Notes under the pieces: model-generated
What the model was told of the DNA's origin: nothing
The model's database searches: none
The model's input: the letters and a program-made list of their open reading frames with translations, nothing else
In this document: piece after piece, positions 40,150-47,326 of the stretch
Position numbering within the stretch: position 1 is the first letter of the stretch
Layout: each line of letters begins with the position of its first letter
Made by a program: the position numbers and the translations under genes
Virus record (IMG/VR): IMGVR_UViG_3300017991_000008
Coordinates: 31,381-95,380 of that record
DNA from: a virus
Reading direction: 5' to 3' (one strand)
Length of the DNA: 64,000 nt

Positions 40150-40920
40150 ATGTCTAAATTAAGAGAACAACAGTGGAAGAATCGTGGTGCTATCTATGTA
40201 CCAAAGGGGAGAGCCAGGGAATACGCTGAGTTTGCCGTCTCCCTGTATAGGGGGTGTGAACATGGGTGCACCTATTGTTTTGCTCCGTCGCAACTACGAA
40301 TGTCTCGAGGTCAGTTCTCTCGTGTTGAACGTCGAGATGGAATTCTTCGCAAATTGGAGAGGGACGCCAGGTTTATGAGTGATCTGGGATGGGACGACGT
40401 GCGGGTATTAATGTCTTTCACGACGGACCCGTATCCTGCAATGGAAGAAGATCTTAGAACAACCAGGGGGGGGATTAAGATCTTGCATGACAATGGGATC
40501 GGCGTGACAATACTATCCAAGGCGGGAATGCTTTGTCAACGGGACTTTGATTTACTGGGTGAGAAGGATGAATTCGCTACTACCCTGACTTATCTATCCG
40601 ACGATTTCAAACACTGGGAGCCCAACGCGGCGGACACGATGGAGAGAATCGCCAACCTTAAAAAGGCCAAGGAACTAGGAATCAGAACCTGGGTGAGCAT
40701 AGAACCCGTGTTTGATGCCAAGCAATCGTTTGCCGTGATACAGGTATCCCTGGACTATGTGGACGAATACCGGATCGGAACCCTGAACCACCATCCCAAG
40801 GCAAAAGAAATTAACTGGGCGGAATTCGCCGGTATCTGCACTTCTTTTCTGGAGCGGTACGGCAAGAAATATGTGCTCAAGCGGGACCTTATTGAGTCAG
40901 CAAATCTCCCTAGTAAATAG
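40150..40920 (+). CDS. Radical SAM enzyme, spore-photoproduct-lyase-like
   Basis: 256 residues from ATG 40150. The 4Fe-4S motif Cys-x3-Cys-x2-Cys is CEHGCTYC (36-43), in SLYRGCEHGCTYCFAP, as in SPL-like radical SAM proteins. Later blocks (VLMSFTTDPYPAMEED, TILSKAGMLCQRDFDLL, WVSIEPVFDAKQSFAVI) fit the (beta/alpha)6 barrel. SPL enzymes repair UV thymine photoproducts. A longer start at 40114 is also possible but lies inside the exonuclease gene. Function in repair is a family inference, since many radical SAM enzymes share the core. Confidence 0.65.
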   Translation: MSKLREQQWKNRGAIYVPKGRAREYAEFAVSLYRGCEHGCTYCFAPSQLRMSRGQFSRVERRDGILRKLERDARFMSDLGWDDVRVLMSFTTDPYPAMEEDLRTTRGGIKILHDNGIGVTILSKAGMLCQRDFDLLGEKDEFATTLTYLSDDFKHWEPNAADTMERIANLKKAKELGIRTWVSIEPVFDAKQSFAVIQVSLDYVDEYRIGTLNHHPKAKEINWAEFAGICTSFLERYGKKYVLKRDLIESANLPSK

Positions 40921-40990
40921 GTTCACAACATTTCCCTTTCCAGTTTTTACGTGCTATTCTGTCTTAGGTGAAATACAGAAAGGGGTTACT

Positions 40991-41344
40991 ATGGAAATGC
41001 AATTCAACCTCATGGATGACGTGGTGAAGAACATTAGCGTGTATCTGATTCTTTTCGGAGCGGGTGCCATCACCTGGTTTGCTCGTCAGTTAATACCTGA
41101 CGAGATAGAGGAGAAGAGGGCTTGGAAGCTGTTGTTACGAGCTTTGCCGGTATGTATCGCAACCGGTCTTTCCATAATCCCAGGGCTCCGACCGTTGCCC
41201 GTTTTGTCTCAGTCGATAGTGTTTGGGGTGATCCTGGGAACGTTCTCGACCTTGGCATATGGACTTCTTAGGGCAGCGGCACCAAACAAGATCAAGGCGT
41301 TTCTGGGTTCAAAATCGGAACGACTAAGTGGGGTCTCAAAATGA
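40991..41344 (+). CDS. Holin-like membrane protein
   Basis: 117 residues with three membrane segments: about 14-32 (ISVYLILFGAGAITWF), 47-65 (LLLRALPVCIATGLSII) and 72-95 (SIVFGVILGTFSTLAYGLL), charged loops between and a Lys/Arg-rich tail. Size, three spans, and place immediately before two spanin-like genes make it a probable class I holin. It would open the inner membrane for the endolysin (27374), which lacks a signal. The 70-base gap before it (40921-40990) holds TGCTATTCT, a weak extended -10. Confidence 0.6.
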   Translation: MEMQFNLMDDVVKNISVYLILFGAGAITWFARQLIPDEIEEKRAWKLLLRALPVCIATGLSIIPGLRPLPVLSQSIVFGVILGTFSTLAYGLLRAAAPNKIKAFLGSKSERLSGVSK

Positions 41345-41736
41345 TCCAAAAAGTCATCGCATGGTGGAGGGGCCTGCCACTTTTTGGAAAAATCATTTCT
41401 GCAGTATTCGTGGGGATCATACTGGTTCTGCTGGTGGTTGTCTCCATTTTTGCCAAGAGGGGCTTGGCCAGTGAATCCAAGGTCGTAGACACCGCTGTAG
41501 ACCTGCACGACAAGCACCATGCCGAGAGGATAAAGAACCTTGAGGCGTTGGACGAGGAGGGCAGGGATCGAGTAGACAAGGCGGACAAGGCACTCAGGGA
41601 TCTAAACGGCCAGGGCCAAGACGCAACGGACAAACGGGAGGAACGTGATGAGGAGCTGCGCGACGCTGATAGCTGGTCTGATCTTGATGACGAGCTTGGT
41701 GAAGCCCGCAATCGCGGACGAACCGGATCCAGGTAA
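41341..41736 (+). CDS. i-spanin-like protein: N-terminal membrane anchor plus coiled coil
   Basis: 131 residues, ATGA-type coupling with the holin. One membrane span at about 15-38 (LFGKIISAVFVGIILVLLVVV), then a long charged, coiled-coil rich periplasmic part (Asp/Glu/Arg-rich to the end). This is the layout of an inner-membrane spanin (Rz). The next gene begins inside it in another frame, as Rz1 often does inside Rz. The assignment is structural, since spanins share little sequence. Confidence 0.6.
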   Translation: MIQKVIAWWRGLPLFGKIISAVFVGIILVLLVVVSIFAKRGLASESKVVDTAVDLHDKHHAERIKNLEALDEEGRDRVDKADKALRDLNGQGQDATDKREERDEELRDADSWSDLDDELGEARNRGRTGSR

Positions 41737-42130
41737 AGAATGGACCAGACCGGCCGAGCTTTTTATGATGCCGCCCGGGGAGTGGATAACCGTGGAGGGG
41801 GAGAAGCTCAGGTGCTACAATCAATCAGAGGGTGTCCAGATAGCCCGACTAGTCAATCAGCAACGGGACCTCTTTTATGCCGCTATCAGGTGGGAATCAG
41901 AACGTAATGCCTTTGAAGACAAAGTCGGTGGTTTGGAACTCCGCCTGCAGGCACAAGAGGGTTTGGTACTGGAGCACAAGAATAACGCTGAATGGTACCA
42001 GGGGCTCTGGAAATCCACCCGGGACGAACTGCTAAGAATTGACAAGTATAACCGGTGGAGATTCGTTCCATGGGTTCTACCGGCTTTAATGGGTATAGCC
42101 TGGGGAATCACCTCATCTGTCCGAAAATAG
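41648..42130 (+). CDS. Embedded spanin-like partner with signal peptide and C-terminal span
   Basis: 160 residues starting at ATG 41648 inside the upstream gene (GGGAGGA at 41637-41643). It has a signal peptide with probable cleavage after AIA (residue about 24), a periplasmic part with an extended helix (GLELRLQAQEGLVLEHK), and a C-terminal span (WVLPALMGIAWGITSSV). An o-spanin would be a lipoprotein; no lipobox is seen, so this may be a variant that holds two membranes by signal/TM or a different lysis protein. Its position in the lysis cassette supports the role. Confidence 0.5.
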   Translation: MRSCATLIAGLILMTSLVKPAIADEPDPGKEWTRPAELFMMPPGEWITVEGEKLRCYNQSEGVQIARLVNQQRDLFYAAIRWESERNAFEDKVGGLELRLQAQEGLVLEHKNNAEWYQGLWKSTRDELLRIDKYNRWRFVPWVLPALMGIAWGITSSVRK

Positions 42131-42159
42131 TTGACATATTTTGGGTTCGTTGCTAGCTT
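42131..42159 (+). promoter_or_regulatory. Promoter of the candidate small RNA
   Basis: TTGACA (42131-42136) and TAGCTT (42154-42159) with a 17-base spacer. The -35 is a perfect consensus; the -10 has three of six matches. It begins right after the stop codon of the lysis gene and would start transcription near 42166, with the terminator at 42215-42269 ending a RNA of about 100 bases. Confidence 0.5.
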
Positions 42160-42165
42160 TGAGGG

Positions 42166-42269
42166 GTCTTCTGGTCTCAAGTTGTTGCGCAAGCAATAAC
42201 AGAGCTCAGACTCTAAGCACGTTGTGCGTTTGAGGTGTCCCCCCCCGCCGAGCCCAACGTGCTTTTTTT
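42166..42269 (+). ncRNA. Candidate small RNA with four consecutive hairpins
   Basis: Bases 42159-42269 contain four local stems in a row, with at most a few bases between: TTGAG (42159-42163)/CTCAA (42176-42180); GTTGTTGC (42181-42188)/GCAATAAC (42193-42200) closing a GCAA tetraloop with one wobble; AGAG (42201-42204)/CTCT (42211-42214); and AAGCACGTTG (42215-42224)/CAACGTGCTT (42255-42264) followed by T's. A promoter precedes it and no ORF of note fits the space. A GNRA loop and end-to-end hairpins suggest a stable RNA. It could instead be only the tail of the lysis transcript. Confidence 0.5.
42215..42269 (+). terminator. Rho-independent terminator, long loop
   Basis: A perfect 10-pair stem, AAGCACGTTG (42215-42224) with CAACGTGCTT (42255-42264), is followed by T's to 42269. 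The 30-base loop is unusually long and holds a run of eight C's (42239-42246). It would end the candidate small RNA and/or the lysis operon. Confidence 0.65.
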
Positions 42270-42337
42270 ATCCAGATACATGTGAAAACATACAAAGGCA
42301 TGTTGCAGCATACTGTGGCATATAGTACAAAAATTAA

Positions 42338-42369
42338 TCGGAAACCGAACAGAAGTGATCGGAAACCGA
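42338..42369 (+). promoter_or_regulatory. Two tandem palindromic operator-like sites
   Basis: TCGGAAACCGA occurs at 42338-42348 and again at 42359-42369, a start-to-start distance of 21 bases (about two helical turns), so both lie on the same DNA face. Each is a 4-base palindrome around AAA; the second extends to GATCGGAAACCGATC. They lie 11 bases before the -35 of the promoter at 42381, and the first gene after it encodes an RHH protein, a usual binder of such tandem sites. Confidence 0.6.
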
Positions 42370-42380
42370 TCAGAAAGTCC

Positions 42381-42408
42381 TTGACATCTGCTAAAAAGTG
42401 TACACAAT
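42381..42408 (+). promoter_or_regulatory. sigma70-type promoter of the RHH gene
   Basis: TTGACA (42381-42386), 16 bases, then CACAAT (42403-42408). The spacer holds CTAAAAAGTG, also found in the 59547 promoter (TTAAAAAGTG), and the 16-base spacing matches the other promoters of this window. The first gene follows about 10 bases from the likely start. Confidence 0.6.
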
Positions 42409-42425
42409 AAAGATGAAGGGCAAAT

Positions 42426-42773
42426 ATGAAACGAGTACCGTATACACTAACGAGCGATCAGACGGAGGGGCTAAAAAAAGCAGCGAAGGATTTAGGACTG
42501 ACACAGGCATCGGAGGTGCTCAGAAATATACTGTTCGGATACCTGCCATGTGACATTTGGAGAAATGACCATGTTTTACGGGGCAACGGCAATAAAAATG
42601 GAACAAGTAAAAACCCAGACCGATCCCCGGGAGGTGGAGAGGCTGAAACGACTGGTACAACTTCAGGGGGACGAGATCGAGAAGTTGACCAAGGAGAACA
42701 AGCAGCTTCGGGAACACCTGGAGATGGTGGAGGACAGAAAGCGAAATCCAAGCTAGCCACGGTTAGGGGTTAG
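42426..42773 (+). CDS. RHH (CopG/Arc-like) regulator with unusual C-terminal half
   Basis: 115 residues. The first about 38 residues are a ribbon-helix-helix unit: a beta strand (VPYTLTSDQTEGLKKAAKDL), then TQASEVLRNILFGY. RHH proteins bind tandem palindromes such as those at 42338 and 42359, so autoregulation is likely. From about residue 45 on the sequence is Gly/Ser/Lys-rich and unlike a folded domain, and the same DNA in the +1 frame encodes a good coiled coil (42565-42756). Either the tail is simply low-complexity, or a frameshift joins the RHH unit to that coiled coil. Confidence 0.6.
   Translation: MKRVPYTLTSDQTEGLKKAAKDLGLTQASEVLRNILFGYLPCDIWRNDHVLRGNGNKNGTSKNPDRSPGGGEAETTGTTSGGRDREVDQGEQAASGTPGDGGGQKAKSKLATVRG
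42565..42756 (+). CDS. Coiled-coil small protein overlapping the RHH gene
   Basis: 63 residues from ATG 42565 with GGAG four bases upstream. It contains heptad-like steps (VERLKRLVQLQGDEIEKL, then ENKQLREHLEMVED) typical of a leucine zipper. It lies wholly inside the RHH gene in the +1 frame. It is either a separate coupled gene or the C-terminal dimerisation half of a frameshifted regulator. The coding sense in this frame is better than in the RHH frame after residue 45. Confidence 0.45.
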   Translation: MTMFYGATAIKMEQVKTQTDPREVERLKRLVQLQGDEIEKLTKENKQLREHLEMVEDRKRNPS

Positions 42774-42868
42774 GTTTGTCTGCTGGGGCTCCCATCGAAG
42801 GGGACATATTTGTCGTTCGGAACTATTCTAGCGGGGGCTTGGGATAGTAGAGAGACAGGAGACATAGC

Positions 42869-43558
42869 ATGAACGACGAGACCAAATACTGGCCGAGGTT
42901 ATTTAGAACCTTCCTTATGGAAGCAATCCAAGAAGGACGCAAAAACCAAACTCGAAGACCTCTGACACCGCGTAATACGTGGTTTGACGGTAACCCCTGG
43001 CCACAGTGGGCGAGCTCAAACTTGAGTCAATGGGATTGGGACAACGCGTTTGTAGACCAGGGACCGTCCCCCGTGGGGAACCCTGGTCCATATCTACACT
43101 TGCCGCATATTGATAAAGAGACCTTTGGAACGCATAGGATTTACCCACGAGTGAGACCTGGGGATGTATTCTGGCCAAAGGAGACATTCACGTATTCCAC
43201 CATCGTATCATCTACGGATCCGAAGGTGGATTTTGGTGACCGTCGGGTGCTCTATAAAGCTGCTTGTGATCCAGTGGAGAGGAGCATTATTGACGGTTCG
43301 TGGAAGGCATCTATCTTTCTCAGGTTTGTGGACCGGCGATTTGATTTGCCCATCAACAAGGTGCGGATCGAGAGGGTACAGGATATTTCTGAAGAGGACG
43401 CGAAGGGTGAGGGGGTGGAGCCCGATTTTGAAACGAACAGCTACATTGATAGCTTCATGTTTAAGTGGGACGAGATATACGGCAAACGCCCAGAAAGATG
43501 GGACAGAAATTGGTGGGTGATAGCCTACAATTTCGATAAGCAGGAGGTACAGGAATGA
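42869..43558 (+). CDS. ASCH-domain phage protein
   Basis: 229 residues. The start RLFRTFLMEAIQEGRKNQTRRPL followed by YPRVRPGDVFWPKETF is the pattern of phage ASCH-type proteins ('...A...GRKTQTRR' and 'PGD.lWvrE.f'). Later, SIFLRFVDRRFDLPINKVRIERVQDISEEDAKGEGV and FKWDEIYGK...W..NWWVIAYNF give the remaining signature. The fold is PUA-like and may bind RNA or modified nucleotides; in phages it is widespread and of unknown role. It ends in an overlap with the lipoprotein gene. AGGAGA upstream of ATG 42869. Confidence 0.7.
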   Translation: MNDETKYWPRLFRTFLMEAIQEGRKNQTRRPLTPRNTWFDGNPWPQWASSNLSQWDWDNAFVDQGPSPVGNPGPYLHLPHIDKETFGTHRIYPRVRPGDVFWPKETFTYSTIVSSTDPKVDFGDRRVLYKAACDPVERSIIDGSWKASIFLRFVDRRFDLPINKVRIERVQDISEEDAKGEGVEPDFETNSYIDSFMFKWDEIYGKRPERWDRNWWVIAYNFDKQEVQE

Positions 43559-44514
43559 TTTGGCTTATATTAGTAGCCCTTCTGGTGGGGTGTGGAGCCC
43601 CTGGGGAACGATTTGATACCGATACCGACACTGACACTGATACCGACACAAACACCTATTTCGACACCGATACTGAAACCGATACAAATACAGAAGAAGA
43701 TACGGACACTTCCACCGACACCGGTACCGACACTGACACCGGCACAGACTCTGATATTGACACCGATACAGATACCGACACTGACACAGACACCGATGCG
43801 GATACGGACACCGATACCGACACTGATACCGACACCGATACGGACACCGATACCACGCCGGAGGAGTGTCCGTTTGAATGTATGCCAGGGGCGGAATGTT
43901 ACGGAATAATTCATGATTATCCTTGTCCAGGACCGGAGGTGTGTTGTGAGCAAGGAACGGGAGACACCGACACTGATACAGATACCGATACTGACACGGA
44001 CACAGATTCCGATACGGATACTGACACGGATACTGACACCGATACCGACACTGATACGGATCCAGAGCCCGGTCCCTGTGGTCTCGTGGATATTCCCGAC
44101 GGTGTTTACTGTGATGAGACAACCGGGTTTTTGTGGTGGATTGATCCGCTTGAAGAAATAACGCACGAGAGTGCGGTCACGATCTGTGAATCCTCATCGT
44201 TTGCAGGGCTGACCGAATGGCGAATACCAACCTTTGACGAGGCTCGATCCCTTATACGTGGCTGCCCGGTGACGGAAACCGGTGGTACTTGTGAGGGTGA
44301 ATTCGGAGATGATCCATGCGACGGCAGTTGTAACTGGCAGGAGGGACCGGGACCAGGTGGGTGTTATTGGCCAGACGAGTTTGGTGATCAGTGTGGCAAC
44401 TGGGTAGCCGTCTGGGAGGGATGGCGAATTAGATACATAAACGCCGAGGTCCATCCCTATGGTTGGAGTACGACGATCCTTTTCGACTTGAGATGCTTAC
44501 ACGATCCGCTATAA
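43555..44514 (+). CDS. Lipoprotein with Asp-Thr repeat linkers and DUF1566-like domain
   Basis: 319 residues. Signal peptide with lipobox LVGC, lipid Cys13. Then two long linkers of repeated Asp-Thr pairs (residues about 20-100 and 138-166, with Ser/Gly/Asn variants) around a short Cys-rich unit (CPFECMPGAECYG ... VCCEQG, about 104-130). From about residue 175 to the end is a DUF1566-like module: GFLWWIDP, ESAVTICESSSFAGLTEWRIPTFDEARSLIRG, and a C-terminal LRCLHDPL, with several Cys that could bond. Asp-Thr linkers are typical of secreted proteins of myxobacteria/deltaproteobacteria, so this is a likely moron derived from a host. It would be displayed on the outer membrane. Confidence 0.75.
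   Translation: MIWLILVALLVGCGAPGERFDTDTDTDTDTDTNTYFDTDTETDTNTEEDTDTSTDTGTDTDTGTDSDIDTDTDTDTDTDTDADTDTDTDTDTDTDTDTDTTPEECPFECMPGAECYGIIHDYPCPGPEVCCEQGTGDTDTDTDTDTDTDTDSDTDTDTDTDTDTDTDTDPEPGPCGLVDIPDGVYCDETTGFLWWIDPLEEITHESAVTICESSSFAGLTEWRIPTFDEARSLIRGCPVTETGGTCEGEFGDDPCDGSCNWQEGPGPGGCYWPDEFGDQCGNWVAVWEGWRIRYINAEVHPYGWSTTILFDLRCLHDPL
43618..44060 (+). repeat. GAYACN-type hexamer repeats coding Asp-Thr
   Basis: Two tracts (about 43615-43853 and 43963-44057) are almost wholly hexamers of GAT/GAC followed by ACN. Third positions vary (ACC, ACT, ACA, ACG), which is what selection on the protein repeat would give rather than recent slippage. Translate to Asp-Thr linkers of the lipoprotein. Confidence 0.75.
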
Positions 44515-44543
44515 GATAAACTCGAAACACAGGGCAAAAAAAA

Positions 44544-45086
44544 ATGGCAAATCTTCCTCGACCTTACGACATTAATGATCCCCACGAGATGTTCCGATTG
44601 TATCGTGAACTATACGGCTACATGAAGGTATCACTACACGACGGGACGGATCTAACTGGAAGGCGACATGCTCTTGACGCCCTCCGCGATCTAAGAAGAA
44701 AAGCAGAGAACAACGCAGCTAAACAGGCCAAGGATGCCATTGAATCCGTTAAGCTGTCGAGCCTGGTCGATTTTGAATTTGAGGTGGTGAACGAGATTGA
44801 AAGGGTATTGCGGGAAGACGGTTTTGACGTTATCAGAGAGAAGAAAATAGGACCTCGCAGTCGGATCGACCTGTATCTTCCCCAGTACCGGATCGGGATC
44901 GAAGTAAAGAAGGGGAAACCCAATACAAAGATCGTAGCCGCTCAGCTTGAGCGATATGCCTTTAGCTCAGACATTAATGCTCTGATCCTTGTCAGTGAAC
45001 GGGGGTTGCACCGTCACCTATCCGACGCCCATGGTAAGCAGATCCATTATGTATCTCTGGCCGGAAATTGGGGGCTCACAGTATGA
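44544..45086 (+). CDS. PD-(D/E)xK-type nuclease
   Basis: 180 residues. The C-terminal half has a nuclease core: GPRSRIDLYLPQYRIGIEVKKG, which gives Asp (RIDLY) followed by Glu-x-Lys (IEVKKG), then a helix and a SDINALILVSERG strand-loop. This D-x(n)-E-x-K is the PD-(D/E)xK signature. The helical N-terminus may be a DNA- or partner-binding region. It overlaps the SNF2-type helicase gene by ATGA, so the two are likely made as a pair, similar to VRR-type nuclease plus SNF2 pairs in other phages. Confidence 0.6.
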   Translation: MANLPRPYDINDPHEMFRLYRELYGYMKVSLHDGTDLTGRRHALDALRDLRRKAENNAAKQAKDAIESVKLSSLVDFEFEVVNEIERVLREDGFDVIREKKIGPRSRIDLYLPQYRIGIEVKKGKPNTKIVAAQLERYAFSSDINALILVSERGLHRHLSDAHGKQIHYVSLAGNWGLTV

Positions 45087-46912
45087 CGGTCGTTCCCGAT
45101 TATCTCAAAGAGCCCAGTCTTGAAGGGCATAAGTATGGCAAGCTGTATTGGGATAAGAAGGCCCAGATGTTTGGTTTAATTGGGGAACCAGTACTACTAG
45201 AGTTCGCAAAAAGGATCTTTCCTGGGGCTCGTGTTTCGTACAAGTTCGGATCGGAAAGTAATTACCGTGAATATCAGACGGTCATGTTCCACAAGAGCAG
45301 GAGGGAAGTGTCCGATCTTAACTGGTTGCTTATGAGATTCCCGGTGGAGGTGGTATGTGACAAAATACTCAAACAATATCGCAACGAAGCCATCCAGCAG
45401 TGGAATGACAGGGCGTCTGGGTACGATTTAAAGAGAACAGCACCACCATCTGATTTTTTGGGGAAGCTATACCCGTTTCAAGAGGCAGCGGTGACGTTTC
45501 TCACCACTAATAAAAGGTGCCTGCTCGGGGACGGCATGGGACTCGGGAAAACCTGGGAAGCTCTGGGAGCTGTAGCGGCATCAGGGAAATATCCGGTCTT
45601 GATAGCGTGCGAGACACAGGTACAACGCCAGTGGCAAAGAGTGATCGGTTCACTGTTCGATCTGCCGTGCAAGATGGAGCAGAGTTTTTTTGATTCTCCA
45701 TTCGATCTAGCCTGTAGACGTGGCGAGGCGTTGGCACCGATACTGAGAACCCGTACACCCTACAAACTACCGGACACACCGTTTGCGATTATTCATTACG
45801 GATTACTGAAAGACTGGAAAAAGCAGTTATTGGATCGGGGCTGGCCCACCCTGATTCCCGACGAGGTGCAATCATTTCGACACCAAACCTCTCAGAAATA
45901 TTCCGCCTTCTCTCTACTATCTTCCCAGGCTGAAAACGTCTGGGGCTTATCGGGAACACCGGTCTACGGATACGGGGCCGAAATGTGGGCCGTAATGAAC
46001 ATAATTGACTTTCACTGTTTGGGATCCTGGGAATCGTTTTCACGGGAGTGGTGTACCGGATACGGGGAAAAGATAGTCGAGGATCCCAAAGCACTCCACG
46101 GATTTCTAACCAGGGAGGGTTTCTTACTCAGACGACGGGCTACCGATGACGATGTGAATATCGACCTCCCACCCATTATCCGAAAGATACAGGACGTCGA
46201 ACAGGATGAGGAGCTGTATGAACAATTGATGACAGCGGCCAGACAGAAGGCCAGAAACTACGAAAGAAAGGATATTGACCGTCATTTCCGATGGCGTTTG
46301 GGTGGAGAGATAGAAAGGGAGACCAGACAGGCCGCAGGGCTGGCCAAGGCTCCGTTTGTTGCTGAGGTTATTAAGTCTGTTATTGAGGCCGGGGAACGCC
46401 CCCTGGTATTCGCCTGGCACCACTCTGTGCACGACATATTCCAGGAGAGGTTGAAAGAGTATTCGCCGGCAGTGTTGACCGGCAGACAAACCGAGAAACA
46501 GAAGGACGACAATCTGAGAAGGTTTGTGAATGGTGACACGCCGATGGTGCTGTTATCCCTGCGTTCAACAGCAGGTCTCGATGGGTTACAGCACCGGGGA
46601 ACGATGTGTATCAATGCTGAACTCGATTGGAGTCCAGCTATCCATAGCCAGTGTGAAACCAGACTTGGGCGTATCGGTGTGAATGAAATGATCGCGGAGA
46701 TCCCGTCATTGTATTGCGTTGCTAGATCTGGATACGACGAGACCATGCTCGATGTCTTGGGTTTAAAGGCTGGTCAGTTTGTTGGCATCATGGGTGATGA
46801 GCCCGAATCACACGAGGAGGAGAAACAGCAGGAGCAACGGGTCAAGGGAAGAATTCGTGAATTAGTCAAGAAGCTAAATGCGGAGGCTGAGGGCATTGTG
46901 CTCCAACCATAA
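45083..46912 (+). CDS. SNF2-family helicase / translocase
   Basis: 609 residues from ATG 45083 (a TTG at 45068 in frame lies inside the preceding gene). Motif I is LGDGMGLGKTWEAL; motif II reads IPDEVQSFRH, where the usual D-E-A-H/Q is D-E-V-Q; motif III is LSGTPVYG. The C-terminal domain has the SNF2 motifs V/VI pattern: VFAWHHSVHDIF, VLTGRQTEKQKDDNLRRF, VLLSLRSTAGLDGLQ, and HSQCETRLGRIG. A translocase on dsDNA used in recombination or DNA processing. The nuclease upstream is the probable partner. Confidence 0.8.
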   Translation: MTVVPDYLKEPSLEGHKYGKLYWDKKAQMFGLIGEPVLLEFAKRIFPGARVSYKFGSESNYREYQTVMFHKSRREVSDLNWLLMRFPVEVVCDKILKQYRNEAIQQWNDRASGYDLKRTAPPSDFLGKLYPFQEAAVTFLTTNKRCLLGDGMGLGKTWEALGAVAASGKYPVLIACETQVQRQWQRVIGSLFDLPCKMEQSFFDSPFDLACRRGEALAPILRTRTPYKLPDTPFAIIHYGLLKDWKKQLLDRGWPTLIPDEVQSFRHQTSQKYSAFSLLSSQAENVWGLSGTPVYGYGAEMWAVMNIIDFHCLGSWESFSREWCTGYGEKIVEDPKALHGFLTREGFLLRRRATDDDVNIDLPPIIRKIQDVEQDEELYEQLMTAARQKARNYERKDIDRHFRWRLGGEIERETRQAAGLAKAPFVAEVIKSVIEAGERPLVFAWHHSVHDIFQERLKEYSPAVLTGRQTEKQKDDNLRRFVNGDTPMVLLSLRSTAGLDGLQHRGTMCINAELDWSPAIHSQCETRLGRIGVNEMIAEIPSLYCVARSGYDETMLDVLGLKAGQFVGIMGDEPESHEEEKQQEQRVKGRIRELVKKLNAEAEGIVLQP

Positions 46913-46922
46913 GGAGAGGAAC

Positions 46923-47318
46923 ATGTCAGGACTCAGAGAAGGGGATATAGTTCGAGATCGAAACACAGAGGAGATTTTTAAAATAGAAAAGTGGAGTGAT
47001 GTGACAGGCATAGGTCTCCTTTTGCCACTTAGTAAGGGCGGGAGATATGCTGACCGACGCAAGAGATCACAGGTGGTCCCTTTAAGGGAACAGAATTACC
47101 AGATACTATGCCACCCCGCCGAAGAGTATCAGGCGTATTTACGAGGGTTCAAAGATGGGACCATTATGACAGCCAAAAGGGAACGACACGTTAACAATGA
47201 CAAAGCCTGGATCCGCGTATCTTATCTTCAAGGGTACGAAGATGGAAAGATTAGTAGGGGCAAAGCAATGAAAAAGTGGTGTGAAAAAATAGGGTTTCAC
47301 CCGCAGATATTGAGATAG
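46923..47318 (+). CDS. Unknown small protein
   Basis: 131 residues from ATG 46923 (AAGGAGAGG upstream). A beta-rich first half (EGDIVRDRNTEEIFKIEKW) hints at an SH3/KOW-like strand; the second half is helical with YLRGFKDGTIMT and YLQGYEDGKIS, a repeated Y-L-x-G-(F/Y)-(K/E)-D-G unit. Function unknown. Confidence 0.55.
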   Translation: MSGLREGDIVRDRNTEEIFKIEKWSDVTGIGLLLPLSKGGRYADRRKRSQVVPLREQNYQILCHPAEEYQAYLRGFKDGTIMTAKRERHVNNDKAWIRVSYLQGYEDGKISRGKAMKKWCEKIGFHPQILR

Positions 47319-47326
47319 GAGTAGCC

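Noticed and set aside
40921-40990. Promoter before the holin gene
   Set aside because: Only an extended -10 (TGCTATTCT) is visible; no acceptable -35 at a proper distance.
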